Below, in pieces: positions 54,177 to 62,311 of a stretch of DNA of 64,000 nt. Origin of the DNA: Lachnospiraceae bacterium (GTDB taxonomy: Bacteria; Bacillota; Clostridia; Lachnospirales; Lachnospiraceae); NCBI GenBank assembly GCA_017439675.1, contig JAFSIQ010000009.1:36497-100496 (forward strand), given 5' to 3'. Below the pieces are notes generated by a model. It was not told where the DNA came from and searched no databases. It saw only the letters and a program-made list of their open reading frames with translations. How positions within the stretch are numbered: the first letter of the stretch is position 1; each line of letters opens with the position of its first letter. Made by a program: the position numbers and the translations under genes.

Positions 54177-54177
54177 A

Positions 54178-54663
54178 ATGGAGCAGATGATAAGAGTTGG
54201 TATCGCAGACTTGAAGTTATGCAAAACTCCCGATAAGATTACTACTGTTGGGCTAGGTTCCTGCATCGGTATTGTTTTATATTCTGCTGTGAGTGACATT
54301 TGTGGTATGGTTCATATTATGTTACCATCCAGTAAGGAAATTAAGAATAATTCCAATCGGGCCAAGTTTGCAGATACTGGTATTGAAGATTTAGTTAAAC
54401 TTTTGGAGGAGAAGGGCGTCAGAAGGAATAGTCTGTCTGCAAAGATTGCCGGTGGTGCTACGATGTTTGTATTTTCGGGCGCTTCTGATTTGGGAAGTAT
54501 TGGAGAGCGTAATATCAAAGCAGTGAAGGATGAATTGGCAACACTCTCTATTCCGGTTGTGATGGAAGATGTCGGAGCTGATTATGGACGTACTATCATT
54601 TTTGACAATGCCACTAAAAAGCTTACTGTTCGATGTGCGGGTAAGCCGGATAAGATTATTTAG
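54178..54663 (+). CDS. cheD: chemoreceptor glutamine deamidase CheD
   Basis: 161-aa CheD. Catalytic Cys29 in GLGSCIGIV and His46 in MVHIMLPSS are present, as is the KIAGGATMF motif (about 93). It deamidates receptor Gln residues and activates CheC. The frame extends back into cheC, but the ATG at 54178 right after the cheC stop gives the normal length. Confidence 0.95.
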   Translation: MEQMIRVGIADLKLCKTPDKITTVGLGSCIGIVLYSAVSDICGMVHIMLPSSKEIKNNSNRAKFADTGIEDLVKLLEEKGVRRNSLSAKIAGGATMFVFSGASDLGSIGERNIKAVKDELATLSIPVVMEDVGADYGRTIIFDNATKKLTVRCAGKPDKII

Positions 54664-54688
54664 TGAGAGTAGATGACGGGAGAATGTT

Positions 54689-54973
54689 ATGAAACTACAG
54701 TATTTGAGGGCTTTTATAGTTCTTTTGGCTGGTTTAATTACATTGATTATTAATATGAAAATGGGAAGGCCTGTTACACTTTCTCTTTTGATTGTTTTGA
54801 TTGTTCTTTTGATTTTCTATGTGATTGGAACGTTGGTTGTTGAGATATTACAAAAGAGTTTAGAGGAATCTAATGAATCCAAAGAGGAGTCTGAAGCAGA
54901 TTCCACAGAGGAAGAATCAGAGGAGAAAGAAGAAACCATTGCGTTCGCATTTGATGAGGATGAGATGGAATGA
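54689..54973 (+). CDS. small two-helix membrane protein in the chemotaxis operon
   Basis: 94-aa protein with two membrane helices (about residues 4-22 and 30-52) joined by a short MKMGRPV turn, and a strongly acidic tail rich in Glu/Ser (about 55-94). I do not recognise a family with certainty, though similar small proteins occur between cheD and sigD in clostridial operons as I recall. The acidic cytoplasmic tail could bind a basic partner (inference). Confidence 0.75.
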   Translation: MKLQYLRAFIVLLAGLITLIINMKMGRPVTLSLLIVLIVLLIFYVIGTLVVEILQKSLEESNESKEESEADSTEEESEEKEETIAFAFDEDEME

Positions 54974-55038
54974 TCTATTCTGAAGAAATATTAATTTACT
55001 AGATGATAATGGCAAAATGATAACGTGGGGTGTGTGTT

Positions 55039-55803
55039 ATGGATGACGCAAAGAAGATAAAGCTGTGGGAAGAGTACGCAAAGAACAAATCCGATAAGCT
55101 AAGAGAACAGATTATAATTGAATATGTTCCATTGGTGAAGCTTGTGGCGGGTCGTCTGAATATGTATTTGGGATATACGGTTGAGTATGATGATTTGGTA
55201 AGCTATGGCGTGTTTGGTCTCATAGATGCAATTGACAAGTTTGATTATGATAAAGGTATTAAATTTGAAACCTATGCCAGTTTGCGTATCCGTGGTTCTA
55301 TTTTAGACCAGATTCGTAAAATGGATTGGATACCCCGTTCGGTACGACAGAAACAAAAACAGATTGAACAGGCAATTGCCAAACTAGAAAAAGAGAAAGG
55401 TGCTAATGTTAAGGATAAGGACATTGCGGAAGAATTGGGCATTTCATTAGATGAGTACAGAAGTTGGGAAGGCTCTGCGAATATCTCTAACATTGCATCC
55501 TTAGATGAATTTATGGAGCAAGGACCGGATGGTGGTGTTCGTGAATTCCGCAATACTACATATTTAGAACCGGAACAGGCAATGGATAGGGATGAGGTTA
55601 AAACTATGCTTATGGAAGCATTAGAATTGTTAACCGAAAAGGAAAAAAAGGTTGTGCTGTTATACTATTATGAAGAATTGACGTTGAAAGAAGTAGCGAG
55701 CGTATTGGAGGTTTCGGAATCAAGAATATCACAGTTACATTCGAAAGCTTTAGAAAAGATGAAGAAGCATCTTGGTAAGTATTTTGAGTTGTTGATGGGA
55801 TAG
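55039..55803 (+). CDS. sigD: FliA/WhiG-family flagellar sigma factor (SigD)
   Basis: 254-aa sigma-28 family factor with regions 2 (LVSYGVFGLIDAIDKFDYDKGIKFETYA), 3 (KDIAEELGISLDEY) and 4 (LTEKEKKVVLLYYYEELTLKEVASVLEVSESRISQLHSKA) intact. It should transcribe late flagellar genes such as flagellin, which lie outside the window. The frame begins at GTG 55030, but ATG 55039 follows the GGGGTG site. No anti-sigma FlgM gene is adjacent. Confidence 0.95.
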   Translation: MDDAKKIKLWEEYAKNKSDKLREQIIIEYVPLVKLVAGRLNMYLGYTVEYDDLVSYGVFGLIDAIDKFDYDKGIKFETYASLRIRGSILDQIRKMDWIPRSVRQKQKQIEQAIAKLEKEKGANVKDKDIAEELGISLDEYRSWEGSANISNIASLDEFMEQGPDGGVREFRNTTYLEPEQAMDRDEVKTMLMEALELLTEKEKKVVLLYYYEELTLKEVASVLEVSESRISQLHSKALEKMKKHLGKYFELLMG

Positions 55804-55821
55804 TTTAGGGGGATGCAATTT

Positions 55822-57423
55822 ATGAAATATACAAATAGTTTCTTTCAATTAGATATCAGAGAAAATGGCGTGTATGTTCACATTTATCCAGCTAAAGAAG
55901 GTGGTAAGAAGATTGTCATTCAGGAATTTGCTGAATACCTTGAAAAATGTGGCATTCATGAATATAATTTATCGCAATTGAATACGGCAATTGAAAAAGC
56001 GAAAGAAGAGGTGGATTTATTCGTCACCTCTAATGTTATTTCTGAGGTTAATGAAATGGCCAAGGTTCGTGTGACCGATGACAAAATGATGGCAATAATT
56101 CGTTTTTACCCACCATCTAAGAATGGAAAATATATGACGGAAAAGGATATTCATAATGAGTTGGCAAGACTGAACATTACTAATGGTATTTCTGCGAAAG
56201 TGATTAAGGCATATACCATGGGACAACAATTTTGTCGTGACATACCAGTTGCCAAAGGAACGCCTGTGGTACAAGGTAAGGATGCGCAGGTAATATATAA
56301 ATTCGAGACGTCTCCGACTGCCAAGCCTAAACTGTTAGAAGACGGCAGTGTAGATTTCCATGAATTAAATCTATTCACTAGCGTCAAAGCAGGAGATTTA
56401 CTAGCAGAAATGATACCTGAGGTTCAGGGAACGGAGGGTGTAGATGTATATGGCAATGTGGTTCCGCCAGTTCGTGTGAAACCAAAGGCGTTGAAGCATG
56501 GACGTAATATCCGGATGTCGGAAGATAAGACAAAGATTTATTCTGAGGTGGATGGTGATGTCAAGTTAGAAGGAGATACGGTATTTGTTTCCGATACCTA
56601 TACAGTGCCAGCAGATGTTGACACATCTACAGGTGATATTCATTATAATGGTAATGTCTATGTTGCTGGTAATGTGCGTTCTGGTTTTACCATTGAAGCT
56701 ACCGGTGATGTGGAGATAAATGGTGTCGTAGAAGGTGCGCGTATCGTTTCGGGTGGTAACATTGTAATGAAACGTGGTGTTCAAGGTATGGGTAAAGGAT
56801 ACCTAGAGGCAAAGCATGACATTGTTACAAAATTTTTAGAGAGTTGTACTGTAAAAGCTGGTAATACAATCAATACTGGTTCTAGTTTGCATTCTGATTT
56901 GACTGCGGGAGACAAAGTAATTGTAAGTGGTCGAAAGGGGTTCTTGATTGGTGGAACCATTTCTGCTGGTAAACGTATTGAAGCTAGTGTGTTTGGTAAT
57001 AAGATGAATACCACTACCACTTTGAAGGTGGGGGTTGAGCCTGAGGTGATGGAGCGATTCAAAGAGCTTACTACTACAATTAAAGAACATCAGGATGAGT
57101 TGCTTGAACACAAGCAGGTATTAGAGACTTTGAAGAAGAAAATGGCAGAAGGTCTGAAGTTATTACCGAATCAAATGGTGATGGCAAAGCAATCCGGTGA
57201 GGCGATTAAAACAATCAATGAGGCACTAGAAGCAGAATCTTCTGAGTATATGTTGTTGAAAAAATTGATTGAGGAGAATACAGGGGGTAAGATTGTGGTG
57301 AATCATACTATCTTTCCGGGTGTGTGTATCTGTATTTCTAATCGTATCCATCCGATTAAGGATGTTCGTAGCCGTTGTCAGTTTCGTGCAGATGGTGCAG
57401 ATGTGGTTAGTACACCGATTTAG
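55822..57423 (+). CDS. FapA-family (DUF342) protein
   Basis: About 533-aa FapA/DUF342 protein with an N-terminal region of unknown role, a right-handed beta-helix core (GDVEINGVVEGARIVSGGNI-like repeats, about residues 270-395) and a C-terminal coiled coil (about 415-490). Common at the end of clostridial flagellar/chemotaxis operons; function is unclear, with proposed roles in signalling or cell-surface polymer control. AGGGGGA favours ATG 55822 over ATG 55813. Confidence 0.85.
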   Translation: MKYTNSFFQLDIRENGVYVHIYPAKEGGKKIVIQEFAEYLEKCGIHEYNLSQLNTAIEKAKEEVDLFVTSNVISEVNEMAKVRVTDDKMMAIIRFYPPSKNGKYMTEKDIHNELARLNITNGISAKVIKAYTMGQQFCRDIPVAKGTPVVQGKDAQVIYKFETSPTAKPKLLEDGSVDFHELNLFTSVKAGDLLAEMIPEVQGTEGVDVYGNVVPPVRVKPKALKHGRNIRMSEDKTKIYSEVDGDVKLEGDTVFVSDTYTVPADVDTSTGDIHYNGNVYVAGNVRSGFTIEATGDVEINGVVEGARIVSGGNIVMKRGVQGMGKGYLEAKHDIVTKFLESCTVKAGNTINTGSSLHSDLTAGDKVIVSGRKGFLIGGTISAGKRIEASVFGNKMNTTTTLKVGVEPEVMERFKELTTTIKEHQDELLEHKQVLETLKKKMAEGLKLLPNQMVMAKQSGEAIKTINEALEAESSEYMLLKKLIEENTGGKIVVNHTIFPGVCICISNRIHPIKDVRSRCQFRADGADVVSTPI

Positions 57424-57444
57424 GTGTTACAAGGAGGTGTTAGC

Positions 57445-57777
57445 GTGATACGTCCTATTGAAATGCAAATGCTGTTACCCCGTACAGAGTCAGTGGGAAA
57501 TTCACAGCAGTTTGAAAACCAACGTGTTGTCAATGAGAATTCGTTTGCGGCAACACAAGTTGCAAAAGAAGTAAAGCATAATAGTGAGACTGTAATACCG
57601 AAGGATGCCAATGAATTTGCTGAATATCAGTATGATGCAAAAGAAGAGGGCAATGGTACCTATCAGGACCCACGAAAACGTGGAATTAGACAGAAGAAGA
57701 ATGAGTTGGAGGAGTCAGAGGAGGATACAGTTCAAACTGCGAATGACAAACAACCAAGAATTAACATTCAGATATAG
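57445..57777 (+). CDS. uncharacterised hydrophilic protein in the chemotaxis operon
   Basis: 110-aa hydrophilic, probably disordered protein starting VIRPIEMQMLLPRTESVG, the only part that looks constrained. The rest is Glu/Asn/Lys-rich with a basic KRGIRQKK patch. GTG 57445 follows AAGGAGGTG. No known domain. Its place between fapA and the DUF6115 gene suggests an accessory flagellar role (inference). Confidence 0.72.
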   Translation: MIRPIEMQMLLPRTESVGNSQQFENQRVVNENSFAATQVAKEVKHNSETVIPKDANEFAEYQYDAKEEGNGTYQDPRKRGIRQKKNELEESEEDTVQTANDKQPRINIQI

Positions 57778-57790
57778 TTAGGAGAATATC

Positions 57791-58717
57791 ATGACAGTAA
57801 CAGTGATAGTAATGATTATAATTGGAATTATAATCTGCATTGCAAGCTTTTTTGTTTCTGAAAAGCTAACCAATAAGAATGATGAATTACACAAAAATCT
57901 TATGACTCTAGACGAGGATTATGAGTTTTCAGAACGTGAGCTTAGAATCATCCGTCGTAAGATAGAAGATGTAATTGCGAATCAGGCAAAGGATATCTTG
58001 TATGAGACCAATGAATCCCTTTCTAATATGGCCAATGAAAAAACAATGGCGTTAGGGGATTATGCGGTTGCTGTATGTGAGCAAATTGATAAGAATCATA
58101 AAGAAGTAATGTTTTTATATAGTATGTTAGATGACAAGCAGAAAGAAATTATGAAGACGGTTCGTATTGTTAATGATGCTAACAAAGAAGCCAAAGATAT
58201 GTTAGAGTCGATTAAACATTACGATGCACAACGCATGGATAATAGTATGCAGAGTTATAAACAATCGGCATTGGATCAACTGACTGCAATGTCAAAGAAG
58301 AGACAGGAAGACGAGTGGAAAGAAGCTTTACAGCAGACTCCAGTAACAGCAGAAATATATGATGGAACAGAGGCTGCAACAGAGGACATACAACAGGTGG
58401 AATCTGAACTAGAAGAGGCAACAATGTCATCCCACTTAGATGAGGATGTAGAAGCATCAATGAACACATTGGATGTTTCTACCATGGAAGAAGATGTTAT
58501 GCAAATGGATGACATGGAGGATGTGTTTGCTGAACTTGACCAGACGGATGTGGATTTCGATGATGTGTTGGAAGAAGAATTTAAGGAAAATGAAAATTCA
58601 AATGATATCATTTTGGAAATGCATCGCAACGGAAGCAGTATCATTGAGATTGCAAAACAGTTGGGATTGGGTGTAGGTGAAGTCAAGCTTGTAATTGATT
58701 TATATAAAGGTGCGTGA
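57791..58717 (+). CDS. DUF6115-like membrane protein with C-terminal HTH-like motif
   Basis: 308-aa protein with an N-terminal membrane helix (about residues 3-23), a long coiled coil (about 30-170), an acidic segment (about 200-265) and a C-terminal helix-turn-helix-like segment (MHRNGSSIIEIAKQLGLGVGEVKLVIDLYKG region). This layout matches the DUF6115 family in clostridial flagellar operons. DNA binding by the tail is unproven and seems odd for a membrane-tethered protein. Confidence 0.78.
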   Translation: MTVTVIVMIIIGIIICIASFFVSEKLTNKNDELHKNLMTLDEDYEFSERELRIIRRKIEDVIANQAKDILYETNESLSNMANEKTMALGDYAVAVCEQIDKNHKEVMFLYSMLDDKQKEIMKTVRIVNDANKEAKDMLESIKHYDAQRMDNSMQSYKQSALDQLTAMSKKRQEDEWKEALQQTPVTAEIYDGTEAATEDIQQVESELEEATMSSHLDEDVEASMNTLDVSTMEEDVMQMDDMEDVFAELDQTDVDFDDVLEEEFKENENSNDIILEMHRNGSSIIEIAKQLGLGVGEVKLVIDLYKGA

Positions 58718-58734
58718 AGCATTAGGAGGCAATT

Positions 58735-59370
58735 ATGAAGTTCAGATATTTTTTGAGAGGTTTTGGGATTGGTATTGTCTTTGCTACTATCATTTGTATG
58801 GTCGCTTTTCAAAATGATGATTCTAGAAACTTTTCTGATAAAGAAGTGATTGAGAGAGCCAAGGAATTAGGCATGGTGGAGCAGAAGGAATCCATTGAGG
58901 ATATCTTTGCTTCGGAGGGCGACAAGGATACCAAAAAGGAATCAAACAAGGCGACAGAAGACGCATCGTCGGAAGATAATAGTACAACAGGTGAAAAGTC
59001 AGATTCTTCCGAGGAAGAGACAACAAAAGACAAAACAGCGAAAGAACAGACTACTAAGAAAACCACAGAGAAAAAGACAACAGAGAATACCACAGAGAAA
59101 ACTACTGAGAAGATGACGGAGGAGGTTACGACAGAGAAAGTAACTGAGGAACCGAAGAATAAGACGGTAACCATTACCATCAAAGGTGGGATGTCTTCCT
59201 ACCCAGTTTGTCAAAAATTGGAGGAGCTTGGTGTGATTGAGGATGCATCGGATTTTGACAATTATTTGATTCGGAATGGATATGCAAATCGTATCAGTGT
59301 GGGAACACATACGCTCCGCATTGGGATGACTTATGAACAAATTGCAGTTGCCATTTCGGACCCTGCATGA
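58735..59370 (+). CDS. membrane-anchored stalk protein with YceG/MltG-like N-terminal-type domain
   Basis: 211-aa protein with an N-terminal membrane helix (about residues 5-23), a Thr/Lys/Glu low-complexity stalk (about 60-138) made of TTEK/TTKK-type repeats, and a C-terminal 65-residue domain (VTITIKGGMSSYPVCQKLEELGVI, FDNYLIRNGY, VGTHTLRIGMTYEQIA). The last part resembles the LysM-like module of MltG/YceG endolytic transglycosylases, but the catalytic domain is absent. It likely reaches into the cell wall. It closes the chemotaxis operon before a terminator. Confidence 0.75.
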   Translation: MKFRYFLRGFGIGIVFATIICMVAFQNDDSRNFSDKEVIERAKELGMVEQKESIEDIFASEGDKDTKKESNKATEDASSEDNSTTGEKSDSSEEETTKDKTAKEQTTKKTTEKKTTENTTEKTTEKMTEEVTTEKVTEEPKNKTVTITIKGGMSSYPVCQKLEELGVIEDASDFDNYLIRNGYANRISVGTHTLRIGMTYEQIAVAISDPA

Positions 59371-59382
59371 CAGAATGTATAC

Positions 59383-59410
59383 AAAGAACAGATTCGTCTG
59401 TTCTTTTTTT
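59383..59410 (+). terminator. intrinsic terminator closing the chemotaxis operon
   Basis: AAAGAACAGA-ttcg-TCTGTTCTTT with a stable TTCG tetraloop, extended by a run of T residues. Confidence 0.9.
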
Positions 59411-59431
59411 GTAAAAAATGCAAAAAATAGC

Positions 59432-59460
59432 TTGTGATATTGGATTTCCTATGCTATAAT
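59432..59460 (+). promoter_or_regulatory. sigma-A promoter of rpsB
   Basis: TTGTGA at 59432-59437 and TATAAT at 59455-59460 with 17-bp spacing, giving a leader of roughly 120 bases. Confidence 0.75.
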
Positions 59461-59494
59461 ACCACTCGGTAAAAAATAATACACAATAGTGAAT

Positions 59495-59551
59495 TTCTAG
59501 ATTGGTGCAAATTTGTAATCAAGACGCGTGTTGCAGATTTGTTTTCTAGAA
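59495..59551 (+). promoter_or_regulatory. structured rpsB leader, candidate S2 autoregulatory element
   Basis: Outer arms TTCTAGA (59495-59501) and TCTAGAA (59545-59551) enclose a 13-bp stem with G-U pairs, GCAAATTTGTAAT (59507-59519) against GTTGCAGATTTGT (59530-59542), and a 10-base loop. It lies between the promoter and ribosome binding site of rpsB. A role in ribosomal-protein feedback is inference. Confidence 0.5.
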
Positions 59552-59588
59552 GCAGAAGCTGTTGGAGGTAAAAACCAGGAGGTAAATT

Positions 59589-60320
59589 ATGAGCGTTATT
59601 TCAATGAAGCAGTTATTGGAAGCAGGTGTACATTTTGGACACCAGACAAGAAGATGGAACCCTAAGATGGCTGAGTACATTTATACTGAGCGTAACGGTA
59701 TCTACATCATTGACTTACAGAAGTCAGTTGGTAAGGTAGATGAAGCTTACGATGCAATTAAGAAATGTGCTGCAGAGGGTGGCAAGATTTTATTTGTTGG
59801 TACTAAGAAGCAGGCTCAGGATTCAGTTAAGTCTGAGGCAGAGAGATGTGGTATGTACTATGTTAACGAGAGATGGTTAGGTGGTATGCTTACAAACTGG
59901 AAGACCATTGAGACTCGTATCGCTACTTTGAAGAAGTATGAGAAGATGGAAGAGGATGGAACATTTGATGTTCTTCCTAAGAAAGAAGTTATCAATATCA
60001 AGAAGGAAATGGATAAGCTTCAGAAGAACTTAGGTGGTATCAAGGAAATGGGCGGAGCTCCAGATATGATTTTCGTTGTTGATCCACGCAAGGAAAGAAT
60101 TTGTATTCAGGAAGCTCATTCATTAGGAATTCCTTTAGTAGGTATTGCAGATACAAACTGTGACCCAGAAGAATTAGATTATGTAATTCCTGGTAACGAT
60201 GATGCTATTCGTGCAGTTAAGTTAATCGTAGCAAAGATGGCTGATGCTGTTATCGAGGCTAATCAGGGTGTTGATGCTGAGGTTTCTGAAGAGGTTGCTG
60301 AAGAGGCAGATGCTGAATAA
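59589..60320 (+). CDS. rpsB: 30S ribosomal protein S2
   Basis: 243-aa S2. Starts [50 protein letters not shown] and [13 protein letters not shown] are family motifs; the acidic C-terminal tail (Glu/Ala rich) is common. Double GGAGGT/AGGAGG sequences precede the ATG. Followed by a terminator-like hairpin and tsf. Confidence 0.98.
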   Translation: MSVISMKQLLEAGVHFGHQTRRWNPKMAEYIYTERNGIYIIDLQKSVGKVDEAYDAIKKCAAEGGKILFVGTKKQAQDSVKSEAERCGMYYVNERWLGGMLTNWKTIETRIATLKKYEKMEEDGTFDVLPKKEVINIKKEMDKLQKNLGGIKEMGGAPDMIFVVDPRKERICIQEAHSLGIPLVGIADTNCDPEELDYVIPGNDDAIRAVKLIVAKMADAVIEANQGVDAEVSEEVAEEADAE

Positions 60321-60355
60321 TTAGATAGATTCGTAAGAATCGTGTGAAAGACTTT

Positions 60356-60385
60356 AAAGCCTTAGCCTAATGGGCTAGGGCTTTT
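60356..60385 (+). terminator. terminator or attenuator between rpsB and tsf
   Basis: AAAGCCTTAGCC-taat-GGGCTAGGGCTTT forms a 12-bp stem (one G-U) followed by a short pyrimidine run. It may lower tsf relative to rpsB by partial termination. Confidence 0.65.
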
Positions 60386-60461
60386 CTTAAAGAAAAGTAT
60401 GATTGGAATTTTATACAATTGTAAATTCAATTAATAATATGATTATATGGAGGAAATGAAA

Positions 60462-61544
60462 ATGGCTATTACAGCAAGTATGGTAAAAGAGTTAAGAGAG
60501 TTAACTGGTGCAGGAATGTTAGACTGTAAGAAGGCTCTTGCAGAGACCGATGGTAATATGGATGCAGCCGTTGAGGTATTAAGAAAAAGTGGTGCTGCTA
60601 AGATGGAGAAGAAGGCTAGCAGAATTGCAGCCGAAGGTATTGCCCGTGTAGCTACCAATGGTACAGATGCTGTTGTTGTTGAGGTTAACTCAGAGACAGA
60701 TTTCGTTGCTAAGAATGAATTATTCCAAGATTTTGTACAGGTTATTGCTGATAATGCACTTGCTTCAGGTTTAAATGGTGGTATGAATGGTGAAGATATC
60801 GATTCACTTCTTGCTATGAATGGTCTTCATGACATGTTAGTAGAGAAGACTGCTACAATTGGAGAAAAGTTATCAGTTCGTAGATTTGCAAAGGTTTCTG
60901 GTGATTGTGTGGCTACTTACCTTCATGCAGGTGGAAAGATTGGTGTTTTAGTTGCTGCAACAGGTGATAATGGCGATGCTGAGAAGGAAGCTTTGATGAA
61001 CGTTGCTATGCAGGTTGCTGCTATGAATCCACAGTATATTGGTAGAGCTGATATTTCTCAGGAAGAAATTGATAAGATGAGAGACATTACAGTGGACAGC
61101 TCATTAAATGATTCTGCTTCCCTTCCAAAGCCAATTTTGAATGATTTATTTGGTAAGGCTGTAAGTGGTAAGTTATTCTCTGATGAGGATCTTGCTGTAT
61201 ATGAAGAGAAGAAGAATGACAAGTATTTGTTCAACTTCCTTTCAGATGCTGCTAAGGCTACATTAAGTGACTTGGCTATGCAGGACAAGGCTAACATCGT
61301 GGATAATAAGATTTTTGGTGGCATGATTGAGGGTCGTATTTCTAAGCAGTTGAAAGAAATCAGCCTTCTTGATCAGGTTTATGTTAAAGCTGAAGATGGT
61401 AAGCAGACAGTTGCTAAATATCTTGAGTCAGTTAACAAAAATCTTACTATCACAAAATTCGTTCGTTTCGAAGTTGGTGAAGGTATGGAAAAGAAGAATG
61501 AAGATTTCGCTGCTGAGGTTGCTGCTCAGATGGCAGGCAAATAA
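60462..61544 (+). CDS. tsf: translation elongation factor Ts
   Basis: 360-aa EF-Ts, the nucleotide exchange factor for EF-Tu. ITASMVKELRELTGAGMLDCKKAL and NSETDFVAKN are diagnostic. It is longer than the roughly 290-310 aa usual in Firmicutes, with extra sequence in the second half (about residues 200-300). ATGs at 60447, 60456 and 60462 are in frame; GGAGG at 60449-60453 fits 60462. It lacks its own obvious promoter. Confidence 0.97.
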   Translation: MAITASMVKELRELTGAGMLDCKKALAETDGNMDAAVEVLRKSGAAKMEKKASRIAAEGIARVATNGTDAVVVEVNSETDFVAKNELFQDFVQVIADNALASGLNGGMNGEDIDSLLAMNGLHDMLVEKTATIGEKLSVRRFAKVSGDCVATYLHAGGKIGVLVAATGDNGDAEKEALMNVAMQVAAMNPQYIGRADISQEEIDKMRDITVDSSLNDSASLPKPILNDLFGKAVSGKLFSDEDLAVYEEKKNDKYLFNFLSDAAKATLSDLAMQDKANIVDNKIFGGMIEGRISKQLKEISLLDQVYVKAEDGKQTVAKYLESVNKNLTITKFVRFEVGEGMEKKNEDFAAEVAAQMAGK

Positions 61545-61576
61545 TTTAAAAATTATTGCATAAATGAAAAGATGAG

Positions 61577-61618
61577 AACCCTTGAAAGACACAAACTATA
61601 AGTCTTTCAAGGGTTTTT
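61577..61618 (+). terminator. intrinsic terminator after tsf
   Basis: AACCCTTGAAAGAC and GTCTTTCAAGGGTT pair perfectly (14 bp) across an 11-base loop and run into TTTTT. Confidence 0.92.
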
Positions 61619-62093
61619 CTTATATTTTTCAAGGAACAGGAAAAAAGAAGGATTTTTAAGTGAAAAAATCAAATCAAACTCAAAATGGGCGTGGGATAGG
61701 CAATAGTTGTAAAAATCTGCCCTAGAGTTGAGAATAAACAGTTTTCGAATAACGCTATGACATCAATACGAGATGGCATATAGTGGGTCAAATTTTGTCC
61801 AAAACATAATATTTGTGCCAGTTTCAAAAGAGGTTAGTTGATGGTTAACCCATATAAGGTATATATAGTATATTAATCTATATCAGTTTATAAAAATAGT
61901 AGGACTCACAGGGGGAGTCGTAATATATTAATATAGAAGGGGACAAAGGTAAGGAAGGTAAAAAGGTATAATTCATAGGTTTTGGGGTATTAGAGGAAGA
62001 AAGAGAAAATGGAATGTAACCATCTTCGCACACTTTGGGTAGAAGCGCCGCAGGCAAACGTAAGGAAATACAGAATAGATAAGGTTTTGAGGG

Positions 62094-62122
62094 TTGTGTG
62101 GTAGGTAAATGTTATATATAAT
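62094..62122 (+). promoter_or_regulatory. distal promoter-like sequence of the second LRR gene
   Basis: TTGTGT at 62094-62099 and TATAAT at 62117-62122, 17 bp apart, about 190 bases before the gene. Confidence 0.45.
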
Positions 62123-62210
62123 ACAATGTGAAATTTGAATTTATAACAAATTATGAAAGTGGCAGTTGGACTGGATGAAATGCTTATAATACATTTCTAT
62201 GCAATATTTC

Positions 62211-62239
62211 TTGTGAATTGCTTTAAAATCGAATATAAT
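62211..62239 (+). promoter_or_regulatory. proximal sigma-A promoter of the second LRR gene
   Basis: TTGTGA at 62211-62216 and TATAAT at 62234-62239 with 17-bp spacing, 72 bases before the start; the hexamers are identical to those of the rpsB promoter. Confidence 0.7.
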
Positions 62240-62311
62240 TAGAGCGACTAATTTTGAATAAGGCAAAGTGAAATTTTAACTTATAAAAGGAATATCGGAG
62301 GAGAAGAGAAA

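Larger units (their letters stand above)
61619..62311. other. gene-free region upstream of the second LRR gene
   Basis: About 690 bases with no credible ORF. It holds two promoter-like sequences, a short inverted repeat GACTC-N7-GAGTC near 61905, and two near-identical segments (GTGAAATTTGAATTTATAA near 62128 and GTGAAATTTTAACTTATAA near 62268). AT-rich, otherwise featureless to me. Confidence 0.6.

Noticed and set aside
58809-59183. Val/Phe/Ser-rich - strand ORF with apparent membrane character
   Set aside because: Created by the complement of the Thr/Glu/Lys stalk repeats; no start signal.
62042-62075. GCGCCGCAGGCAAACG stretch resembling parts of glycine or c-di-GMP riboswitches
   Set aside because: Only short local similarity; the conserved companion helices and motifs are not present at the right spacing.
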